This document shows, one piece after another, positions 57,390 to 64,000 of a DNA stretch of 64,000 nucleotides (its first letter is position 1; the number at the start of each line of letters is the position of its first letter). The notes under the pieces were generated by a model. The model was not told where the DNA came from, searched no databases, and was given only the letters and a program-made list of their open reading frames with translations. Where the stretch lies: NCBI GenBank assembly GCA_963932145.1, contig OZ010571.1:156447478-156511477 (forward strand). The letters are read 5' to 3'. The translations under genes and the position numbers were made by a program. The stretch is from Acanthosepion lycidas (taxonomy: Eukaryota; Mollusca; Cephalopoda; Sepiida; Sepiidae).

Positions 57390-57660
57390 AATACGAAGTA
57401 AGAGCAAAAGACCATATTTAAATGAAGGAAGGAAGAAAGAAAAATAAAAAGAAAGAAATGACCATAAATAAAAAGGGTTATTTTTATAAGAAATACGAGA
57501 ATAGGAACAGGAAAAGTAGAAGGATTTTTTTAAAAAATGGAAAGAATAATACTTAAACGAAAAAGAAATATTAAAAGTAAAGAACCAATTCAAGGGTATA
57601 AGAAAAAGAGGAAATGAAGACTGAATATAAGAGAAATGAAGAAAAAGAAATCATAACCAA
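57390..57660 (+). repeat. A/G-rich low-complexity tract
   Basis: GAAGGAAGGAAG and AAAGAAAG motifs in a purine-rich run. Confidence 0.75.
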
Positions 57661-57715
57661 ATAACGGTAACCTTTGATAGTTAGTATTCAACTTTCATAA
57701 CTCCCCTCCTTGGCT

Positions 57716-57801
57716 GGCGGCTATGTCAAGTTGGAACAGCAACGTCAAGCGTGGTCAGTACCTATATGAGTGACCATTTGGAAATACCAGGTGTTGTAAA
57801 C
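57716..57801 (+). pseudogene. 5S rRNA pseudogene with internal deletion
   Basis: The 3' half matches metazoan 5S rRNA closely: GCAACGTCAAGCGTGGTCAG, TACC, GAGTGACCATTTGGAAATAC, CAGGTGTTGTAAAC. The 5' part GGCGGCTATGTCAAGTTGG matches the start of 5S, but about 35 bases between them, including the internal A box, are missing. Length about 86 instead of about 120. It is followed at once by a tRNA-like SINE head. Confidence 0.8.
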
Positions 57802-57955
57802 ATGGATGTATTAAACTTGGAGTAATGGATAATTGTTAATCGGAGACCTGAGATACAAATCCCGCTGCATTCGTGATATTCTCTGTGCGCAGGTACCTTT
57901 GGGAAAGATATGAATCCCTTTCTTCTCCCCCAGCTATGTGTTAATTAGTTAGACA
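57802..57955 (+). repeat. tRNA-like SINE head downstream of 5S pseudogene
   Basis: CTTGGAGTAATGGATAATTG (A box) and GAGATACAAATCCCG (B box, diverged) lead into GGTACCTTTGGGAAAG, TTCTTCTCCCCCAGCTATG, shared with the SINE at 3421-3560. It is truncated near 57955. Confidence 0.72.
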
Positions 57956-57971
57956 TATGTCACTAAAAGTA

Positions 57972-58073
57972 TTAGGTTGGTGCAAAAATAATGACGTAAT
58001 AATGTCGTTTTTTGACGTATTTTCTAACGTCAAAAAACGACATTATTACGTCATTATTTTTGCACCAACCTAA
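57972..58073. mobile_element. Mariner-type MITE (102 bp), perfect 47-bp arms
   Basis: The first 47 bases and last 47 bases are exact inverted copies. TA flanks it on both sides (57970-57971, 58074-58075). It is nearly identical to the copy at 9857. The only unpaired part is about 8 central bases. Confidence 0.93.
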
Positions 58074-58119
58074 TATTATTATCTAAAAACAACAATCTAA
58101 AAATAATTTCTGGTTTTAA

Positions 58120-58730
58120 ATAAACTGCAAAGGGTTGATAAACCTTAAAAAACAAATCGACAAAATGCTGGTTGAATCAATACAATTTCGTCAAGTCAAG
58201 CAAGATATACCATGAACAGAGCATACAACAAATGAGAAAGTCCTAAGAAGGGTGGGAATTGCAAAGGGACTGCTGCTAGTAATCAGTAAAACCAGATGAA
58301 ATCCTGGAAACACAAAACAAAGATGCTTTATGATCAAAGAGAAGCAGAGGTAAGAGGCAAGTAACCAAGTTCTTAAGAATTTAAATAACCTACAAAGGGT
58401 TGATAAGCCGTAAAAAATGAATCAATCAATAAAAAAATTAACTCCTCTAAAGAGGAAACAACTGGTTTTGTGATTATCATATGGGCTAGACTGAATTAAA
58501 GATAAGAGAAGCAGAGTTAAGCTGCAAGTAAGTTAGTTGCTAAGAGGACAGGATGTTGTGGGGAGCCACGATCACCCATATCCTGAAAGAAAATGACTCA
58601 TAAATGGAGAAGAATCCACTTGATAAAATTGAACAAACGGATATCCCACAAAATGTCGTCGTAAAGGAGTGAGAGAAAAGACAAAGCAAGAGAATTATGT
58701 GAATCCACAATCCGAAGGGACACGGCACAT
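58120..58730 (+). repeat. Duplicated RTE-associated sequence
   Basis: AAAGGGTTGATAA appears at 58131 and 58395, AGAGAAGCAGAG at 58340 and 58508, and the RTE 3' motif GGAGCCACGATCACCCATAT lies at 58561-58580. This looks like successive copies of the RTE 3' region. Confidence 0.5.
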
Positions 58731-58924
58731 AGGGAAAAAGAGAGAGAGAGAGAGGGAGTAAGTACAGATAATGAATACAGATTAAGTTTATTGTTATCTA
58801 TAGGCACGTCTTTTTAACCACAAGCTGGACAGAATATTGCGAGACAGGATGATTTCTTTGGTAACGAAGAAAAGAATACTGAGCTGTTACGGAACATCTG
58901 TCCTTCTTTAAGGCAGAGAATGTT

Positions 58925-59340
58925 GGACGATTTCCTCAAAGATTAAGAAGAGACTCGAGGCGACGGAGATGTGGTTCTTCAGGAGGATGCTAAGGATATC
59001 ATGGACTGAGCGTGTGAGCAACGATGAGGTCTTAAAGAGGATGCAAACAAGGAGGAGGCTTATACTTAACACCAGGAAGAGGCAGCTGAAGTTTCTGGGA
59101 CACATAATGAGGAAGGAGGGCCTGGAGAATCTGATACTCACGGGTTGAAATAGAGGGAAAGAGAGACAAGGGAAAACAATGTATGACATACCTAGCAAGC
59201 TTAAGCAAGTGGATGACATGACGTAGTCTGGGTAAGGAAGCAGAGGGAAGGGACTTTTTGAGAGCTGCAAGTGATAGAGGGAGGTGTAGAACCATGATCG
59301 CCTACGTCCTGAAAGGACACGGCACATAGAAAGAAAGAGA
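58925..59340 (+). pseudogene. RTE-type LINE, C-terminal coding and 3' end (+ strand)
   Basis: The forward strand encodes IKKRLEATEMWFFRRMLRIS, WTERVSNDEVLKRMQTRRRL, ILNTRKRQLKFLGHIMRKEG and LENLILTG before a stop. RTMIAYVLKGHGT lies near the end. The coding of the first 75 residues is intact, making this the youngest-looking LINE fragment here. It is the only clear + strand RTE. 5'-truncated, without a catalytic core. Confidence 0.9.
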
Positions 59341-59399
59341 CGGTTTTCAAAGTCAAAAGAAAAACCCGAAGATAAGCAGAAGCACATCTGACTAGTGGC

Positions 59400-60640
59400 A
59401 GCACTGAAACAAGTGCGTGCTATGATTTGAAATAATAAACCCTTCTATATTCTCAAAGACTAAGTTAGAAAAAAGGGGAATCAAATTTCGAAATTGAGGA
59501 CAAGTTGGGTCATGTTCGGTGTCAAATGCAAGAACTTTGTTTTCAATAAAAAATATCTTCGATATTCAGAATGTCAGAATTTCTCTTCCACTTCCCAAAA
59601 TCTAAAAATATTTCGTTAGAATTTGGTAAGTGTATCAGGTTGTTATCAATCATTTTAATCACTTCTTCATCGAGCCGAGGACTTTTTAGCAAGTTCACCT
59701 AAAATGAAACCGATAACATGAGCAGGAGATTTAAGGTTTTTTTAGAAAATAAAATGTAAAATTGAAAATGTAATTAATAATTATTAAAAAAAGAAATGAG
59801 CGAGAATAAAAAGAAGAATTAAAAGAATTAGGAAAAACAAAGGCGAAAGGAAAATACACGCAAGAATTTCGAAAGTGAATTAAAATTAAGAGAAGAAAAA
59901 AAGAATTCAAAGACAAAAGAAACTGAAAAATTAGAACAAACAAAATGAAAGAAAATTACAAGGAAAAAATTGAAGAGTAAGAAGAAAATCTCGAAGAAGA
60001 AAAGAAAATTAGAAGAAACAATATTTGTAGAAATCTTCAAGAAATTTCACAGAAAAGAAAATAATTCAAAACGAGGTTTTGTTTTCAGATTAAACAATGG
60101 CGTCAATTAAGAATAGAGTATTTTTCAACGAAACTTGAAAACCGACATAGAAAAATAGTCACGTTTAAAAAGATTTATTCCTCTAGAACAGCTAAGAACG
60201 CATTTGGCATGAACTCTCTACACACCCACACATTGTAAATGTATTCATCTTGATTGAGAGAGAGGTAAGAACGATATTTTTATTATAAATCAATTCATTA
60301 ATCGATATATTTGTTTCAATTAAGCAAGAGTTCTCTTTTACTCTTGTTATTATATCCCTATCTTAAATTTAAAAAAAAAAAAGCTTAATTTTGACACGAA
60401 CAGGCTTTTCTTTAAGTGTCCGTCTATAAGTCTACTGATTGGCACATAGGTATGACTGGAAGCTTTTACTACATAATTTCATGTGATTAATATTCACTGC
60501 TAAATTAAGTGCACTGACAAGGAAAGAGATTATGTTCAAAATATATGCCTTGTAAATTGTCTTTTCGTTATTATTTCTCTATTCACTGTGTGCATTTACA
60601 TTTGTGGCATTGTGTTAACCTTGGGAAATATAAATAGTAA
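59400..60640. other. No recognised feature; A/G-rich centre
   Basis: 59740-60070 is A/G-rich low complexity (AAGAAAATTAGAAG-type). The flanks are ordinary AT-rich DNA. Confidence 0.45.
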
Positions 60641-60654
60641 TTTCTTCTGTGTGC

Positions 60655-60765
60655 CCTGGCACTTCATCACACGGGGGATTATGGCTTTCCACGACTTCCT
60701 GTCCTTTGTAGATCTGGGTTTAATTAGCGAGTTAATTGCATATTTTAGGTACAAAGCGGAAATCA
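60655..60765 (-). pseudogene. RTE 3' end fragment
   Basis: ATTATGGCTTTCCACGACTT, then CCTGTCC, matches the shared RTE 3' terminus. Little else is preserved. Confidence 0.45.
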
Positions 60766-60769
60766 CAGA

Positions 60770-61422
60770 TATTGACTTTCAAAGCAAGTTGGAAATTGTG
60801 CTTTCCTTGTAAAATTTGTGCTATACAATACTCCCACTATATTTTTTTTAATTCGACCTTGTATTTTACCATAAAAAATAGTGAATATCAGTGATAAGGT
60901 GTGGAATTAATTCAGTACGTAAAGAAAAGAGGAGTGAATTGTATAATCAGGCGTTTGCTTTGATAAATGAAATCAATACATGCAACAAAAAGTGTGAAAA
61001 AAACAGTATTGCAAAAACCGATATTGTTTAGAAGAAATGCCGTAACTCAATTTTGAAACCGTCAATACAGATTGAAATACTTAATTAGAAATGTTATTCA
61101 TGATAAAGAATGCAAATCCATCCAACCTATGTCTACTAAACAAAAGAAATGGACCATCTTTATATTAAAATAAAGTAAAAATTGATACGTAGATCTTATT
61201 AACCGGAAGTAATTGCTTTGTTATGGAGCAATTTTTTCTTTTCTTTTTTTGTAACGCACACGTAGCCTTGTAATAAAACTAGATTTAGTAAAAGATTATT
61301 TGGAGATTTCTGCTTCTTTGTGATGGGAAATCAGTAAATAACTTTGGTTTCATCATCCAGGAGTTAACGAAGGTCAAGGATATTCCTAGATATCAAGTGG
61401 ATAAACCTGAGAGACATATCTC

Positions 61423-61453
<31 letters not shown>

Positions 61454-63470
61454 CAATCCCCGTCCCAAAAAAACTGCCTTGTTCTCCGCCACCATTACCC
61501 CACAGTACACACATACAAATAAAAAAAAATAACACAATCTGTTTCCCTCTCTTGGATAAGCTTAACTTAGTAAATACTAATAATCCTTATTGAATATTGA
61601 CAGTTTAACCGAAGTTGATAAAATATCAGGTGTGTGGGGTCCGCTTTGAAATATTAGCAATTAAAATACCTGCTCTTAGCTGAATTCAAAACTGAAAATT
61701 AAAAACTCGGTTATGAGACGATTTTTATTTTTTCCTTCTTTCATTTCCTGATTTTGCTGAGTGTCCAGCCATTGCCGGTAAGTCGATTTTCTTTTCCAAT
61801 TTTGTTTTGTAAAATTTATTTCCATTGTTGTTTGGTTTTTAATTCTTTTTTTCTCTGGACATTACTCTTTATTTATACGAAAAAGATTTTAATTTCTTTA
61901 TCAATAACGCGGCTAGTCATCATGAAGCAAACTCTTGAAAATTCATCAAAACCCGTAGACATTTTCTTGTTTCCTCAAAAATGAACGCATTCTACTCTTC
62001 GTTTTTATTTACCCTTGGACTTAAAATATGCACACTTTAAATTCAACTATTTTTAAGGAAAGGAAACTAATTTTAAGATTTTAATTCTAAATATTCTGAT
62101 GACATTGCTATTTTCTCTTTGACAATATCATCTTCTCTTAAAAGTTCTTCCAACTTTTTTTTAATTTCGTAAAAGGCAAAACCTACCAGGTTTTTAAACA
62201 AATCTCGATACTCTCCGAAGAACTGAAGCCTCTATTTGCTTTCCACTATGCGCGCTACACTGAATTCGTATAGAAGAAATAATCAGTTGTTTTAGCTTTT
62301 CCGTCAATTCATGAAATCAATCTTTTTCAACAATCGTTGCTGAATCAATGTGCCTTTCCTGTGCTCCTGTTATTTTTTTTAAAATAATTCTATGAAATCT
62401 AAGATTAAATGTCATTTATTAAATCTACCAAAAAAATTGTAGACTTTAAAAATCAAGTTCTCTTATTCTGATTATGAATAATATTAGATTTGTTTTGGTA
62501 TTCTTCTTGTGTATCGATAAAAAAAAACTTTTCTACATAAATTTCGGTTTCTATTGTGTATAAAGAACGATATATCAACTGCCTACAGTCTTTCATAATG
62601 GCCAATATTTTAACGATAAATTTTACTCTAAATGTTTCGCACCCCCCTCTACCGAAATCTTGTTTATGTCTACAGCATAAATAATTGTTTACATCGATGT
62701 TCATTTAAGAAGTTAATGGATTCATTTTCACTCAACAACATTTCTTATTGCAATAAGTGTTACATGTTTGTGTAGACATTAACTTCCCTTAGCTAATGTC
62801 TCTTCCACGAAAAGGAGGTGCAATTCCTGCTAGATGTACATTTATTTTATAAGACTTTCGAGGATTTAAAGAAATGATTATTAATTTCCCTCTTTATAAA
62901 TAAAGAGGAAGTTTACACCAAAGACGTCTAGCTCTTAAAATAACGTTTGCAATAATAAGAAATTATTTCATTTACATTAAGTTTTACAAGGAATCTACAG
63001 ACGTATATAGAACATCGGAGTTGATGTTCTCAGGTCATATGCATATATTAATGTTTTTATTTATTTATATATAAGTGATTTGGTCATACACAGGTGTTTC
63101 TGGAATCAATCCTTTGCAGACTGGTGTACTTATTACATATTTGTCTTTCAAGATTTCGCCGGAAACAACTTATAATTGCTCGGCGCCTGATGTTGTGCCT
63201 CTTATGTGAAAATGACGGAACGCTTTTATTTTGACGTCCACCAACATTTCAAAATGTCTCTGTAGCAAGAATAGCAATTAATTTTTACTTAACTACCAAA
63301 TCCTAAAATCCTAACCAAGCTTTTCTTTTTCCACTGTAAAACTTTCCCTCCTTATCGTTGACTTTGGTACCATTACGCGTAGACAGAAGGACACCATCTT
63401 AGTCAACACTATTTCTAAGACGAAATGTGTGCATTGAGGGGGAAAACTATATTTGAATATGCTTCCTCCT
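60770..63470. other. No recognised feature; poly(A) run
   Basis: An A-run of about 30 bases lies at 61424-61453, possibly a retroposon tail, but no element was recognised upstream. CCTCTTTATAAATAAAGAGG near 62890 is a short hairpin. The rest is unassigned. Confidence 0.4.
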
Positions 63471-63474
63471 CAGA

Positions 63475-63870
63475 ACGTGGTGATTATGCCCTTCCACGCC
63501 GTCAGTGGCTCTTAATAAGATTTTTTTTTTCCTATCTCTCCTAATCCTAATTCTGTCAATCATTTACACCTGCTCGTAAAGCAAGAGTTATTCTTCTGCC
63601 CCTTTTGTCTTCAATATTTCCTGTGAGTGTCAAATTCTCCAAGCCCTCTTTCCTCATCAGGTGTCCTAGAAGTATCTACTCTCTTTTTTTATTCTAAGCA
63701 GAAATCTCTTTTGTTTTCGTTTTCTCTAACACATCCTAATTACTCACATGGTCAGTCAATGAACTTCTCAGTATCCTTCTGTAGAACCATATTTCTGTTA
63801 CCACAAGTCTCTTTGCCTGCTAGACAGGCGGACTGATAACAGTTCAGCACTCTTTTTTTTTTCTTTTTTT
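63475..63870 (-). pseudogene. RTE-type LINE fragment at window end
   Basis: On the + strand: GTGATTATGCCCTTCCACGC, GTGAGTGTCAAATTCTCCAA, CCCTCTTTCCTCATCAGG and CTTCTGTAGAACCATATTTC (antisense of the MWFYRR block) keep the RTE order. A T-rich tract ends it. Confidence 0.65.
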
Positions 63871-64000
63871 TTCTTTTTTTTTAGTCACTGATATAAAAAT
63901 CCAATGAGAAAATATGACCTGCCAAAACTGTCATCTCGAAGAAAAATTTATGTAAGTAAAAATCAAAAGCAGAAAAGAATTTTCGTTAAATTCCCGATTT

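Noticed and set aside
57716-57801. Functional 5S rRNA gene
   Set aside because: About 35 internal bases, including part of the internal promoter, are missing, and no terminator T-run follows.
61424-61453. Poly(A) tail of a processed gene copy
   Set aside because: No coding or SINE sequence was recognised directly upstream on either strand.

Overview
This is repeat-dominated, AT-rich nuclear DNA from an animal, with no convincing intact protein-coding gene. A coleoid cephalopod, probably an octopus, fits best. That is an inference from style: very long (TA)n, (CA)n and (CT)n microsatellites, tRNA-derived SINEs, and degraded LINE, Penelope-like and Tc1/mariner relics. No species-diagnostic gene is present. 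Nearly all open frames are translated microsatellites (IYIY, THTH, SLSL, KKRRK) or broken retroelement coding.

Layout. 0-5 kb: microsatellites, an inverted-repeat pair, a palindromic element, a dead Tc1-like transposase (- strand) and a tRNA-headed SINE. 5-9.4 kb: a huge pyrimidine-rich block, with CT/CTTT stretches and then about 1.3 kb of TTC triplets. 7.7-10.8 kb: two copies of an interspersed repeat called family B here, and a mariner-type MITE at 9.86 kb. 13.4-16.7 kb: two LINE 3' ends and a Penelope-like remnant. 19.1-20.6 kb: a LINE fragment, and an RTE fragment abutting a second SINE family. 21.0-21.9 kb: a 291-bp foldback element, a long TA tract and a C2H2-like relic. 24-34 kb: SINE family A fragments in both orientations, TA tracts and several RTE fragments, all on the - strand. 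39-48 kb: family B with an internal minisatellite, a GIY-YIG-like relic, opposed RTE and LINE fragments, a nine-copy 107-bp satellite made from a SINE tail, and a LINE split by a MITE. 48-54 kb: mostly unassigned DNA, one candidate exon and a 680-bp CTGC/CTCT minisatellite. 54-64 kb: an inverted SINE pair, RTE fragments, a 5S rRNA pseudogene joined to a tRNA-like SINE head, and a near-perfect MITE hairpin.

The transposon relics do not act as a pathway; they record successive insertions. The most interesting signals are the SINE-tail satellite at 44.6-45.5 kb, three mariner-type palindromic MITEs (one dating a LINE, one a perfect 47-bp hairpin), the 5S-tRNA chimera, inverted SINE pairs that could form double-stranded RNA, and a recurring hammerhead-like core (CTGANGA, short stem, GAAA) in several repeat families. 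Similarity statements rest on recognition by eye; no database search was run.
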